Shown one piece after another: positions 39,933-48,940 of a DNA stretch of 64,000 nucleotides; position 1 is the first letter of the stretch, and each line of letters opens with the position of its first letter. The translations under genes were made by a program, and so were the position numbers. The DNA lies in NCBI GenBank assembly GCA_958296385.1, contig OY282494.1, positions 1,471,416-1,535,415 on the forward strand, written 5' to 3'. The notes under the pieces are model-generated. The model did no database searches and was not told where the DNA came from. It worked only from the letters and a program-made list of their open reading frames with translations. Source of the DNA: an uncultured Dehalococcoidia bacterium. Lineage in GTDB: Bacteria > Chloroflexota > Dehalococcoidia > Lucifugimonadales > UBA3495.

Positions 39933-40298
39933 ATGAAAAGACCTGAAACGCGCGGCCTGCCGCGTCAAGGCACAGAAAAGCCCCGACCGAGCGTCCAAAC
40001 TGAGCCGGGGCAACCACTCACCGCAACCAAGATTGGAGGGAATGGTATGACAACGATAAACGAAAACCCCCGCAATGGCAATCCCGCTCCGGACGGCGGC
40101 TCGCAATTTTGCCCGGCATGCCGACGTAAGGGCTGCCCCTGCTACATCAGGGGCCGTAGCACGACGCACCGCCATATGAGTAGCGATACGCGCGGCATTC
40201 GCGAATGGGTCTGGGCAGTAATGGGTTTTATACCCAGGCACGTCTGGCAGGAAATCGTGCGCATCCTCATAGGTTGGTTTGACGGAAAGTGGTGGTAA
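39933..40298 (+). CDS. Small Cys-rich protein downstream of the repeat array
   Basis: A 121-residue frame from ATG 39933 (AGGAGGG nine bases upstream); a second start at ATG 40047 with GGAGGG six bases upstream gives 83 residues, so two starts are plausible. The shared part has CPACRRKGCPC near 83-93 (a possible small zinc knuckle) and a Trp-rich amphipathic tail (GFIPRHVWQEIVRILIGWF). The N-terminal 38 residues are Pro/Lys/Thr-rich and look disordered. It is unrecognised. It lies about 90 bases after the GTGCAC array. Confidence 0.5.
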   Translation: MKRPETRGLPRQGTEKPRPSVQTEPGQPLTATKIGGNGMTTINENPRNGNPAPDGGSQFCPACRRKGCPCYIRGRSTTHRHMSSDTRGIREWVWAVMGFIPRHVWQEIVRILIGWFDGKWW

Positions 40299-40342
40299 CC
40301 ACCAACCCGCAATCCCGCCTACCACCCGCCCCGCTACCCCGG

Positions 40343-40348
40343 TATAAT
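40343..40348 (+). promoter_or_regulatory. Putative -10 of the LLM gene
   Basis: TATAAT 59 bases before ATG 40407; no good -35. Confidence 0.4.
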
Positions 40349-40406
40349 GGCTTGCAACCACTACCGGGGCGGCGGGGCCGCTTTCGTTTAACAGGGAGGT
40401 TTCACC

Positions 40407-41291
40407 ATGCAGATTGGCGTTTCGGTTCCTATCGTGGAGATTGGCGCTGATTTTGGCGCTTTGCGCGATTATATTCAGGCGGCTGAGGATTTGGGCTATT
40501 CGCACGTCCGCATCCTTGACCACGTGTTGGGGGCGGTGCCGGAGCAGCATCCGGAGGTGCCGCAGTTTCCTTACACTCACGAATCTTACATCCACGAGCC
40601 GTTCACGCTGATGGCGTATCTGGCCGCCGTTACCAAGACTATCGGCCTGACTACCGGCATCCTGATTCTGCCCCAGCGTCAGACGGCGCTGGTGGCCAAG
40701 CAGGCTGCTGAGGTTGACCTGCTTTCCGGCGGGCGGCTGCGTCTGGGCATTGGCGTGGGCTGGAACTCGGTGGAGTACGAGGCGTTGGGCGTGGATTTTG
40801 CCACCCGGGGCAGCCGCTGTGACGAGCAGATTGACGTCCTGCGCCGCCTCTGGACTGAGGACGTCATCGACTTTCACGGCAAGTATCACGACATCACCCA
40901 CGCCGGTATCAACCCGCTGCCGGTGCAGCGTCCTATCCCCATCTGGGTGGGCGCCGGGCGGGGCAACGCGCCCACGCCGCCCAACGCCGCCATCCGTCGC
41001 ATCGGCCGGCTGGCCGACGGCTACTTCCCGATGTTTGCCCCGGACTCCGACGGCGCCGCTATTCTGGCCCGGATCCGCGCGCAGGCCGCCGCCGCCGGAC
41101 GCGACCCGTCGGACGTGAACTTTGAGGGCCGCATCACCATCACCGCCGACAACAACCCGGAGGACTGGCTTACCGAGCTGCGTTCCTGGGAGGGCATCGG
41201 CGCCAGCCACGTCGCCGCCGGCCTGCGCGGCGCCGCCTCGCCCGACGACCACATCAACGCCATCCGCCGCCTGAAAGACGCCATCGGCTAG
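40407..41291 (+). CDS. LLM class F420-dependent oxidoreductase
   Basis: A 294-residue luciferase-like TIM barrel. Marks: AAEDLGYSHVRILDHVLG near 25-42, the TTGILILPQRQTALVAKQAAE barrel strand and helix, LSGGRLRLGIGVGWNSVEYEA near 107-127, and the C-terminal RITITADNNPEDWL. The motif set resembles F420-dependent members more than FMN ones, but that is not proof. GGGAGG is seven bases before the ATG. An ABC exporter and a signal-less NMT1-like protein follow on the same strand. Confidence 0.87.
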   Translation: MQIGVSVPIVEIGADFGALRDYIQAAEDLGYSHVRILDHVLGAVPEQHPEVPQFPYTHESYIHEPFTLMAYLAAVTKTIGLTTGILILPQRQTALVAKQAAEVDLLSGGRLRLGIGVGWNSVEYEALGVDFATRGSRCDEQIDVLRRLWTEDVIDFHGKYHDITHAGINPLPVQRPIPIWVGAGRGNAPTPPNAAIRRIGRLADGYFPMFAPDSDGAAILARIRAQAAAAGRDPSDVNFEGRITITADNNPEDWLTELRSWEGIGASHVAAGLRGAASPDDHINAIRRLKDAIG

Positions 41292-41324
41292 TCCGGTGCG
41301 GTCATAATCCGGTGCAGTGAGCTG

Positions 41325-43274
41325 ATGCGCGCGAATATGCCCATGGCGCCCCGCCATTCCCGCGTTGCGGCGGATGGCCGGCGGCGCACCCCGATGCGGG
41401 GCCTGAACCGGCGCATCGCCGCCTCGTTCCGGCCCTACTGGCCGAGTGTGCTGGCCATCGGCTCGCTCATTGTCGTTACCGCCGGGCTGGGCGTGGTCAA
41501 CCCGGTGCTGATCCAGGTGATGTTTGACTCGGCCCTTTTTGCGGACGGCGGCCCTGACCTGAACCTGGTTTGGACGATTGCCGCCATCATGGGCGCCGTC
41601 GTACTGGTCACCGGCACCCTGGGCGTGCTGCAAACCTGGCTGACGCAGCAGGTGGGCCAGCGCGTGATGCGCGACCTCCGCGACCGGCTGTACTCCCATC
41701 TGCAATCGCTGTCGCTGGGCTTTTTCACGTCCACCCGCACCGGCGAGATACAAAGCCGCGTCGCCAACGACGTCGCCGGCATCCGCGTCGTCGTCACCGG
41801 CACGGTCAGCAACATCCTGTCCAACGTCGTCATCCTGATTAGCACGCTGGTGGCGATGCTGTTTCTGTCGTGGGAATTGACGCTGGTGGCCGCCGGCGTA
41901 ACCCCGGTGTTCGGCGTGTTCAGCTATCTGGTGGGCAAACGCCGGCGGGCGATGTCGGCGCTGGTGCAGGAATCAACGGCCGAGATGACGGCCATCACGC
42001 AGGAAACGCTGTCGGTCTCCGGCGTAATGCTCACCCGCCTGTTCGGAGCGCAGCAGCGGGAGATTGACCGTTTTCGCCAGCAGAACGTCCGCTTGTCCGA
42101 CCTGGAAATCCGGCGGGAGATGACCGGACAGGCGGTATGGGCGGGCATCCAAATCTTTTTCTCCCTGTCCCCCGTCGTAATTTACGTGCTGGCCGGCTAC
42201 CTGCTCTACGGCTCGCTGGGGGCGGCCAGCGTATCGGCGGGCACGCTGGTGGCGTTCACCACGCTGCAAACCCGCCTCTACTTCCCCATCAGCACGCTGC
42301 TCCGCACCTCCGTTGAGCTGCAATCGTCCCTCGCCCTCTTTGAGCGCATCTTTGCCTATCTGGACATCCGCTCCGAGATAGTGGACGCTCCCGACGCCCG
42401 CGAACTGCCCGCCGAACAGGTTGCCGGCGCCATATCGTTCCGGGACGTGCGCGTCAATTACCAATCGCCGCTTTTGGATGATAAGGACAAGGCGGATGCG
42501 GCTAACGAGTCCGCTGCGGCGGCCTGGGCTTTGGACGGCGTCAGCTTTGACGTCAAGCCGGGGCAACTCGCCGCACTGGTCGGCCCCAGCGGCGCCGGCA
42601 AGACGACCATCTCCTATCTGATTCCCCGTCTGTACGATGCCACGTCGGGAACCGTCAGCATTGACGGGCTGGACGTGCGCCAAATCCGCTTGCAGAGCCT
42701 GGCCCGGATGATTGGCTACGTTTCGCAGGAAAGCTACCTGTTTCACGCCACCATACGGGAGAACCTGACCTACGGCCATCCTGATGCCAGCGATGCGGAG
42801 ATTCACGCCGCGGCGCAGGCGGCCTACATCCACGAGCGCATTATGCAGTTTCCCGACGGCTACGACACCATGGTTGGCGAGCGTGGCTACCGCTTGTCCG
42901 GCGGCGAGCGGCAGCGGCTGTCCATCGCCCGCGTCATTCTGCACCGCCCCCGGCTGCTGATTCTCGACGAGGCCACGTCGGCCCTGGACACCACCAGCGA
43001 GCGCTACGTGCAGGCCGCCCTCCAGCCGCTGATGCAGGGGCGCACCACCATCGCCATCGCCCACCGCCTGTCCACCATTATGGCCGCCGACATAATTTAC
43101 GTGGTGGACAAGGGCAAGATTGTGGAGCGGGGCACCCATGCGGAGCTGGTGGCCCGGCGCGGCCTGTACGCCGAGCTGTACGAGCAGCAGTACGAAAGCG
43201 GCGGCGTGGAGTGCGTCTGCGAGGACGGCGTGGTGCTGTCCGACGGCAACATCCGCCTGCCCCTGCCCGTCTAA
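41325..43274 (+). CDS. ABC exporter half-transporter (homodimer-type)
   Basis: A 649-residue half-transporter with six membrane helices (about 40-320) and a nucleotide-binding domain: Walker A GPSGAGKTT, signature LSGGERQ, Walker B LLILDEATSALD and the H-loop AIAHRLST, all canonical. It is therefore likely a homodimer, unlike the pair at 24752-28503. An acidic insert near 385-400 precedes the nucleotide-binding domain. The start at 41325 or 41337 is uncertain. The substrate is unknown. Confidence 0.88.
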   Translation: MRANMPMAPRHSRVAADGRRRTPMRGLNRRIAASFRPYWPSVLAIGSLIVVTAGLGVVNPVLIQVMFDSALFADGGPDLNLVWTIAAIMGAVVLVTGTLGVLQTWLTQQVGQRVMRDLRDRLYSHLQSLSLGFFTSTRTGEIQSRVANDVAGIRVVVTGTVSNILSNVVILISTLVAMLFLSWELTLVAAGVTPVFGVFSYLVGKRRRAMSALVQESTAEMTAITQETLSVSGVMLTRLFGAQQREIDRFRQQNVRLSDLEIRREMTGQAVWAGIQIFFSLSPVVIYVLAGYLLYGSLGAASVSAGTLVAFTTLQTRLYFPISTLLRTSVELQSSLALFERIFAYLDIRSEIVDAPDARELPAEQVAGAISFRDVRVNYQSPLLDDKDKADAANESAAAAWALDGVSFDVKPGQLAALVGPSGAGKTTISYLIPRLYDATSGTVSIDGLDVRQIRLQSLARMIGYVSQESYLFHATIRENLTYGHPDASDAEIHAAAQAAYIHERIMQFPDGYDTMVGERGYRLSGGERQRLSIARVILHRPRLLILDEATSALDTTSERYVQAALQPLMQGRTTIAIAHRLSTIMAADIIYVVDKGKIVERGTHAELVARRGLYAELYEQQYESGGVECVCEDGVVLSDGNIRLPLPV

Positions 43275-43345
43275 CCCGCTCCATTATATCTTTACTACTC
43301 TTTACTACACTACGCCAACATTACTCCAACACTACCGGAGGCTAT

Positions 43346-44272
43346 ATGAATCGCACCGGAGACACGGGGCGCGTGCGGCTGCGCGTTGCCTTTCGCAACC
43401 TGTTTTACACCACCATCTACACCGCCGTTGAGGGCGGGTTTCTGGCCGACGCGGGGCTGGACATCGACTTTGCCCACATCCCTACCGGGCAGGCCAGCAC
43501 CGAACTGCTGAAAGCCGGCGAGATTGACCTGACCCAAAGCGGCATCAGCCGCAGCCTGATGGACCTGGACACCGGCAGCGACGACCCGCCCCAGCACGTC
43601 GCCGAAATCAACCGGCGGGACGGTTTCTTTCTGCTGTCCCGGCAGCCCCGCGACGACTGGCAATGGTCAGACCTGAACGGCGCCACGCTAATCCCGGTAG
43701 GCTTTACGCCCGTCCCCTATATGACGCTGAAAGACGCCATGCGCCGCCACGACGTCAACCCCGCTGACGTCAGACTGCTCGACGGCCTGCCCGCCGAGGA
43801 GATGCTCGCCCGTTTCCGCAGCGGCGACGCCGACTATCTGCAAGTGCCCTGCCCCTTCACCGAGCAGCTGATTCAAGAGGGCACGGGCCATCTGGTAGCC
43901 ACGCTGGGCGCCGAGAGCGGCTACATCTGCTACAGCAGCATCGCCGCCACGCCCGAATACATCGCCAGCAACCCCGAAACAATCCAACGATTCGTCAACG
44001 GCTACTACCGCGCCCAACAATGGGTGCACGAAAGCGCCCCCGATGCCATAGCCGAACAAATCGCCCCCATCTTCCCCGACTACACCCCACAAATACTAAC
44101 CGCCAGCATCGCCCGCTACAAGGATGCCGGCGTCTGGGCCGTCAACCCAATGATAGGCCAGGACGGCTACGACCGGATGCGCGACATCCTAATAGCCGGC
44201 GGCCTGGTACAAAACAGCCACCCCTACCACCGCATAGTGCGCCCCGAATTCGCACAGCGGGCAATGAGCTGA
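43346..44272 (+). CDS. NMT1/THI5-like substrate-binding-fold protein without signal peptide
   Basis: A 308-residue protein of the NMT1/SsuA-like periplasmic-binding fold: VAFRNLFYTTIYTAVEGGFL near 14-33, STELLKAGEIDLTQSGISRS near 48-67 and then YMTLKDAMRRHDVNPADVRL. No signal peptide or lipobox and no ABC permease partner are present, so it could be a cytosolic enzyme or sensor; a role as a transporter binding protein is less likely. GGAG precedes ATG 43346 at five bases; an upstream in-frame extension has no support. Confidence 0.75.
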   Translation: MNRTGDTGRVRLRVAFRNLFYTTIYTAVEGGFLADAGLDIDFAHIPTGQASTELLKAGEIDLTQSGISRSLMDLDTGSDDPPQHVAEINRRDGFFLLSRQPRDDWQWSDLNGATLIPVGFTPVPYMTLKDAMRRHDVNPADVRLLDGLPAEEMLARFRSGDADYLQVPCPFTEQLIQEGTGHLVATLGAESGYICYSSIAATPEYIASNPETIQRFVNGYYRAQQWVHESAPDAIAEQIAPIFPDYTPQILTASIARYKDAGVWAVNPMIGQDGYDRMRDILIAGGLVQNSHPYHRIVRPEFAQRAMS

Positions 44273-44329
44273 TTGCAAAACCCCGTCCTGGCACCTGTCA
44301 CTCCGGACGCTCCCAATCCCTGTCATTCT

Positions 44330-44366
44330 AGCCCACTACTGTCATTCTGAGTGCAGCGCGAACGCG
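44330..44366. repeat. Partial dispersed repeat (gtcattctgag type)
   Basis: Two nearby tgtcattct starts (44324 and 44340), the second reading gtcattctgagtgcagcg, a variant of the CATTCTGAGCGCAGCG element. Confidence 0.5.
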
Positions 44367-45251
44367 TCACCCCCGCTCCAGAAAATCCCGCACCACTGCC
44401 GCCAGTTCCTCCGGTTTGTGGTAGCCGATGTCGTGGATGGTGTCGGCAATCCACCGGATTTCGCCGTCGCGCAGCGCCTTTCCCGCAGCGGCCACCATCA
44501 CCTCCCGCTGCCGGGAGAACTGCGAGTTTGCCCGGTCGGCCCGTGGCCCGGCGGCCACTACCAGCGTCGGGCAGGTCACTTGCGGCAAAATCACCGACGG
44601 CGGCTCGCCCCACATCGTCGCCAGCACCTGCGCGTGGTTGTCCGGCCTCAGAATGTCGTACATCTGCCCGTCGTCGCCCTCGTACACCATCGTCAGCGCA
44701 ATCTCCGCCAGGTCATCGCCCCAGCAAAACGACAGGTTAGCGGCCAGCATCGCCAGATATTCGTCCCGCGCCCCGGCAACCCGTCGTGGCGCCAGCCGCT
44801 GCCGGAACGCCTCCCACGTCGGTTCCGGCATCAGCCCGCCATCCTGAAACCCGCCGTCGATCAGCGCCAGCCGGCTCACCCGCTCCGGAAACCGGGCCGC
44901 CAGATTGCTGGCCACGTGCCCGCCCCACGAGTGGCCCAGCACTGCCGCCCGCTCAATCCCCAGGTAGTCCAGCAGCCCGACGGCATCCTCGGCCAGCGTC
45001 TGCCAGTCGTAACCCGCCGCCGCCTGCGTCGTCGCCCCGTGCCCCCGCTGGTCCGGCGCCACCACCCGGTAATCCCCCGCCAGCAGCGGCGCCGCCCGCC
45101 GGTACCAATGCCCCGACGACGCCAGCCCGTGCAGCGCCAAAACCGGCGGCCCAGCGCCCCCCCAATCCAGATAATGGACAGACAAATCCCCAATCTCAAC
45201 AGTGCCGGAAACCGGCTCCGCACCGGAGCGACCGGACATCAAACCAGACAT
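44367..45251 (-). CDS. Alpha/beta hydrolase
   Basis: A 294-residue alpha/beta-hydrolase fold enzyme. The nucleophile elbow is GHSWGG near 108-113, the oxyanion region LALHGLASSGHWYR is near 38-51, and the late His is in ADTIHDIGY near 275. Epoxide-hydrolase, haloalkane-dehalogenase and esterase relatives share this pattern; the substrate is not determinable. GAGGGGG precedes ATG 45251. It is divergent from pgi. Confidence 0.85.
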   Translation of the reverse strand: MSGLMSGRSGAEPVSGTVEIGDLSVHYLDWGGAGPPVLALHGLASSGHWYRRAAPLLAGDYRVVAPDQRGHGATTQAAAGYDWQTLAEDAVGLLDYLGIERAAVLGHSWGGHVASNLAARFPERVSRLALIDGGFQDGGLMPEPTWEAFRQRLAPRRVAGARDEYLAMLAANLSFCWGDDLAEIALTMVYEGDDGQMYDILRPDNHAQVLATMWGEPPSVILPQVTCPTLVVAAGPRADRANSQFSRQREVMVAAAGKALRDGEIRWIADTIHDIGYHKPEELAAVVRDFLERG

Positions 45252-45318
45252 CGCAACCCCCTCAAAAGCACCAACTTCGCACCGGATTATACCCCCTGTC
45301 CGATGCGCCCCGCCGCCG

Positions 45319-45327
45319 TGCTAAAAT
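45319..45327 (+). promoter_or_regulatory. Extended -10 promoter of pgi-gnd
   Basis: TGcTAAAAT 52 bases before ATG 45379 on the pgi strand. Confidence 0.5.
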
Positions 45328-45378
45328 TGCCCCATTGCCCGCCGACGCCGGCCGGCTCCGCGAGGATTAGGATTCCCG

Positions 45379-47007
45379 ATGAACGCACGATATTCCCTGG
45401 GCAGCTATGCCGCTGCCGTGGCCGCCGCCGCCGCCCGCCTGGACGCCGCCGCCGTGCTGCCCCGCCTGCACGCCCACGATTACACCCTGTGGAGCGACCG
45501 CCCAACCGAGATTGCCAACCGCCTGGACTGGCTGACTTCCCCCGCTGATACGCTGCCCGATGCTCCCGAACTGCGCCGCTTTGGGCAAACCGTCTGCGCC
45601 GAGGGCTGCCGCCACGTCGTGCTGCTCGGCATGGGCGGCAGCAGCCTGGGGCCGGAGGTCATCCGGCAAATCATCGGCAGCGCGCCCGGCTATCCCGAAA
45701 TGCTCACCCTCGACAGCACCGTGCCGGCCAGCGTAGCCCGCGCCACCGCCGCCATTGACCCGGCCCATTCCCTTTTTGTCGTTTCCTCCAAGTCCGGCGG
45801 CACCGTCGAACCCAACGCCTTCTACGCCCATTTCCGGCATCTCTTGACTGCTACGCTTGGCCCCGACGCCGCCGGCCGCCATTTCGTAGCCGTCACTGAT
45901 GCCGACACCGCCCTGCATCGCCTGGCCGCCCAGGACGGATTCCGCCGTTGTTTCCTGAACAACCCCAACATTGGCGGCCGCTACTCCGTCCTTTCCCACT
46001 TCGGCATGACCCCGGCCGCCCTGATTGGCGTTGACGTCGCCCGCCTGCTGGCCCCGGCCGTCGCGTTCCAAGAGCAGGCCGCCGCCAGCATCGGATGCGC
46101 CGCCGATAACCCCGCCGCCTGGCTCGGCGCCATCATCGGAACCCTGGCCCGGATGGGCCGCGATAAAGTCACCCTGGCCGCCTCCAACGGCGCCGCCGGC
46201 TTTGGCCTTTGGGTCGAGCAGCTGCTGGCCGAGAGCCTCGGCAAAAACGGCGCCGGCGTCATCCCCGTAACCGGCGAACCCCTGCTGCCCCCCGACTGCT
46301 ACGGCGCCGACCGCCTGTTCGTCCAAATCCGCCTCGATTCGGATGACAACTCCGGCGATGATGCCAAGCTGCGCCGCCTGCAAGCCGCCGGCCATCCCGT
46401 CGTAAGTTTCACCCTGTCCGACGCTTACGACCTGGGCGCCGAGTTCTACCGCTGGGAGTACGCCACCGTCATCGCCGGACACATCCTCGGCGTAAATCCC
46501 TTTGACCAACCCGACGTGCAGGGCGCCAAAGACCGCACCGTAACCCTGCTGGCGCAGTACGCCGCCGACGGACAATTGCCCAATCCAATCACCGGCAATC
46601 CCACCGACTTGGAGCGTCTGCTCGCCGCCAGCAAACCCGGCGATTATCTGGCGATAATGGCCTACCTGCCCGATTCCCCCGCGCTGGAAACCGCCCTGCT
46701 GGATTTGCGCCAGCGGGTGATGCGCAAGTACCGCATCGCCACCACCGCCGGCTACGGCCCCCGTTTCCTCCATTCCACCGGCCAGCTGCACAAAGGCGGC
46801 CCCAACACCGGCCTGTTCCTCCAGCTCACCCAACCCCACGGCCCGGACGTGCCCATCCCCGGCTGGCCCTACAGTTTCGGCATCCTCGCCGACGCCCAGG
46901 CCCAAAGCGACCTCCAGGCATTGCAGCACTTAGGCCGCCGCACCGCATCCCTCCGCATCGCCGGCGAACCCGCCGCAACGCTAAACCACCTAACCCAATC
47001 CATCTAA
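45379..47007 (+). CDS. pgi: Glucose-6-phosphate isomerase-family protein
   Basis: Interconverts glucose-6-phosphate and fructose-6-phosphate. The 542-residue protein has the sugar-isomerase motifs LLGMGGSSLGPEVIR near 82-96 and VVSSKSGGTVEPNAF near 134-148, then GGRYSVLSHFGMTPAAL and, near the end, HKGGPNTGLFLQL. The form resembles the isomerase half of bacterial transaldolase-isomerase fusions; here no transaldolase domain is attached. gnd follows after 25 bases, which supports a sugar-phosphate operon. Confidence 0.88.
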   Translation: MNARYSLGSYAAAVAAAAARLDAAAVLPRLHAHDYTLWSDRPTEIANRLDWLTSPADTLPDAPELRRFGQTVCAEGCRHVVLLGMGGSSLGPEVIRQIIGSAPGYPEMLTLDSTVPASVARATAAIDPAHSLFVVSSKSGGTVEPNAFYAHFRHLLTATLGPDAAGRHFVAVTDADTALHRLAAQDGFRRCFLNNPNIGGRYSVLSHFGMTPAALIGVDVARLLAPAVAFQEQAAASIGCAADNPAAWLGAIIGTLARMGRDKVTLAASNGAAGFGLWVEQLLAESLGKNGAGVIPVTGEPLLPPDCYGADRLFVQIRLDSDDNSGDDAKLRRLQAAGHPVVSFTLSDAYDLGAEFYRWEYATVIAGHILGVNPFDQPDVQGAKDRTVTLLAQYAADGQLPNPITGNPTDLERLLAASKPGDYLAIMAYLPDSPALETALLDLRQRVMRKYRIATTAGYGPRFLHSTGQLHKGGPNTGLFLQLTQPHGPDVPIPGWPYSFGILADAQAQSDLQALQHLGRRTASLRIAGEPAATLNHLTQSI

Positions 47008-47032
47008 TACCGCAAAGTCGGGAGAATCTGCC

Positions 47033-47947
47033 ATGGAAATCGGAATGATTGGCCTCGGTCGCATGGGCGGCAACATGGCCCAGCGCCTGCTGCTCGGCGG
47101 CCATCACGTCGTCGCCTACGACCAGAACCCCGACGCCATTGCCGCCAACGCCTCCAACGGCGCAACGCCCGCCGATTCCGTTGCCAATCTGATTGATCAA
47201 CTTTCCCCGCCCCGTGCCGTCTGGCTGATGCTGCCCGCCGGCGAAGTCACCGAGGCCGCCATCGCCCATCTCTCCGCATTGCTGTCCCCCGACGACGCCA
47301 TCATTGACGGCGGCAACGCCAACTACAAAGACACCATCCGTCGCGGCGCAACCCTGTCTGAACGCGGCATCCATCTGCTTGACGCCGGCACCAGCGGCGG
47401 CGTCTGGGGACTTGCCGAGGGCTACTCCCTGATGGTCGGCGGCGCTGCCGACGCCTTTCGCCGTCTGGAGCCCATTTTTCAGACCTTGGCCCCCGGCCCC
47501 GACCGGGGTTACAGCCGTGTCGGCCCCACCGGCGCCGGACACTTCACCAAAATGGTCCACAACGGCGTAGAGTACGGCCTGATGCAAGCCTACGCCGAGG
47601 GTTTCGAGCTGCTGCAAGCCAAACAGGACGACTTTGACCTCGACCTGCTGGCCATCGCCAAAACCTGGCAGCACGGCAGCGTAGTCCGTTCCTGGTTGCT
47701 GGACATGGCCGTGCGCGCCCTGGCAGCCGAGGGCGATTTGGCAAGCCTGGCATCCTACGTAGATGACTCCGGCGAAGGCCGCTGGACGGTGCAGGAATCC
47801 GTAGAGCTGGCCGTCCCCACCCCCGTAATCACGGCAGCGTTATACCAGCGATTCCGCTCCCGCCAGCCCGCCCCATTCAGCGGCAAAATGCTCGCCGCCC
47901 TCCGCAACCAATTCGGCGGCCACACCGTCCGCCCCTCCGAACCCTAA
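47033..47947 (+). CDS. gnd: 6-phosphogluconate dehydrogenase, decarboxylating (short type)
   Basis: Oxidises 6-phosphogluconate to ribulose-5-phosphate. The 304-residue protein is the short GndA/YqeC type: NAD(P) site IGMIGLGRMGGNMAQ near 2-17, DGGNANYKDT near 89-98, LDAGTSGGVWGLAEGYSLMV near 115-134, and the catalytic Lys in GHFTKMVHNGVEYG near 168-181. GGGAG precedes the ATG. Together with pgi and the distant lactonase it makes glucose-6-phosphate metabolism via the oxidative pentose pathway plausible; no zwf is in the window. Confidence 0.93.
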   Translation: MEIGMIGLGRMGGNMAQRLLLGGHHVVAYDQNPDAIAANASNGATPADSVANLIDQLSPPRAVWLMLPAGEVTEAAIAHLSALLSPDDAIIDGGNANYKDTIRRGATLSERGIHLLDAGTSGGVWGLAEGYSLMVGGAADAFRRLEPIFQTLAPGPDRGYSRVGPTGAGHFTKMVHNGVEYGLMQAYAEGFELLQAKQDDFDLDLLAIAKTWQHGSVVRSWLLDMAVRALAAEGDLASLASYVDDSGEGRWTVQESVELAVPTPVITAALYQRFRSRQPAPFSGKMLAALRNQFGGHTVRPSEP

Positions 47948-48726
47948 CCGTTGGCAAAGATGTCGTTAGCCACGTCCATCGCCCCCCGCGCAAACGGAAT
48001 ACCGGAGTACAGCGTCATGTGGCCGAACACCTCAATAATCTGGTCCTGCGTCAGCCCGATGTTCAGCGCCCCCCGGATGTGGCTCCGCAGCGGCCCCTCT
48101 CGGCCCAGCGTAGCCAGGCAAGTCATCGTGCAGATGCAACGGCTCGTCAAGTCCAGCCCCGGCCGCGTCCACGTCGCCCCCCAGTAGTATTCCCCCGTGA
48201 TGCGCCCCAGCTCCCGCTCCGCCTCCGTCGGCGGCGCCCCCCGTGCCGGCTGCGAACCCATGTAGTTGCGACGATACTCGTCCCCCCGCTGGAATAAACT
48301 GTCCGGGTCCTCGTTGCTGTCGTGGATGCGCGCCGGCGTAAAGTCGATGCCCCGCTCCTCAAATATCTCCTTGACGATGCTCAGCGAGTTGATGCCCGCC
48401 GGCGCCCCGCCGTACCAAGTATCGTGGATAATCAGCTCCACAATCTGCTCCGGCGTCAACCCCACGTTCAGCGCGTTGCCCAGATGCCGCCGCAGCTGAT
48501 TCTCCCGTTGCAGCACAATCAGCGACGACAGCGTAATCATCTCCCGCTGCACCGGCGTCAAAGCCGGCCGTCGCCAGACCGTCCCAAACAGCGCCTCGCC
48601 GAGTATCCGCTCCAGGTCCGGCGCAATCTCCCACGCCCCCGGCGCCGAGCCGCCCGTAATCTCCCCGCCGCCAAACATCCGCCGCGTTTCCAGCCCCCGC
48701 TCATAACGGGCATCCAACTCACTCAT
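47944..48726 (-). CDS. Double-domain carboxymuconolactone decarboxylase family protein
   Basis: A 260-residue protein with two CMD domains, one per half: LTPVQREMITLSSLIVLQRE then LRRHLGNALNVGLTPEQIVE near 50-90, and SRCICTMTCLATLGREGPLR then IRGALNIGLTQDQIIEVFGH near 180-225. Members act as decarboxylases or as AhpD-like peroxidase partners; the CICTMTC cluster lacks the AhpD CxxC-His layout, so the decarboxylase-like branch is more likely. ATG 48726 follows GGAGGG; upstream in-frame sequence is repeat DNA. The end overlaps gnd by four bases (convergent). Confidence 0.85.
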   Translation of the reverse strand: MSELDARYERGLETRRMFGGGEITGGSAPGAWEIAPDLERILGEALFGTVWRRPALTPVQREMITLSSLIVLQRENQLRRHLGNALNVGLTPEQIVELIIHDTWYGGAPAGINSLSIVKEIFEERGIDFTPARIHDSNEDPDSLFQRGDEYRRNYMGSQPARGAPPTEAERELGRITGEYYWGATWTRPGLDLTSRCICTMTCLATLGREGPLRSHIRGALNIGLTQDQIIEVFGHMTLYSGIPFARGAMDVANDIFANG

Positions 48727-48823
48727 AACGACCCTCCAAATCCCGGCCAAATTGAAACAACCGCAGTGTAAAACCCCACCCCCGCCAGCGCAACCGCCAA
48801 ATGTCACCCCCCCCGTCACTTTC

Positions 48824-48895
48824 TGAGCGCAGCAAAATCCCAAAGACACACCGAGGGGGTCTGGGGGAAATCATTTCCCCCAGCGTCACCCCACC
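48824..48895. repeat. Solo left end of the dispersed repeat
   Basis: Reads ttctgagcgcagc, skips most of the usual middle, and continues caaagacacaccgaggggg into the palindrome CTGGGGGAAAT-c-ATTTCCCCCAG (48861-48883) and cgtcacccc. It matches the left end of the 536-bp repeat at 15601 and no more, so it is a deleted or solo end. Confidence 0.7.
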
Positions 48896-48940
48896 ACCCG
48901 AACCCATCGCCCGGAGCCACCATGAAAACAACCACCCGGA

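Noticed and set aside
39897-41753. 618-residue minus-strand frame over the LLM and ABC genes
   Set aside because: Antisense to real genes with strong motifs; no family pattern in its translation.
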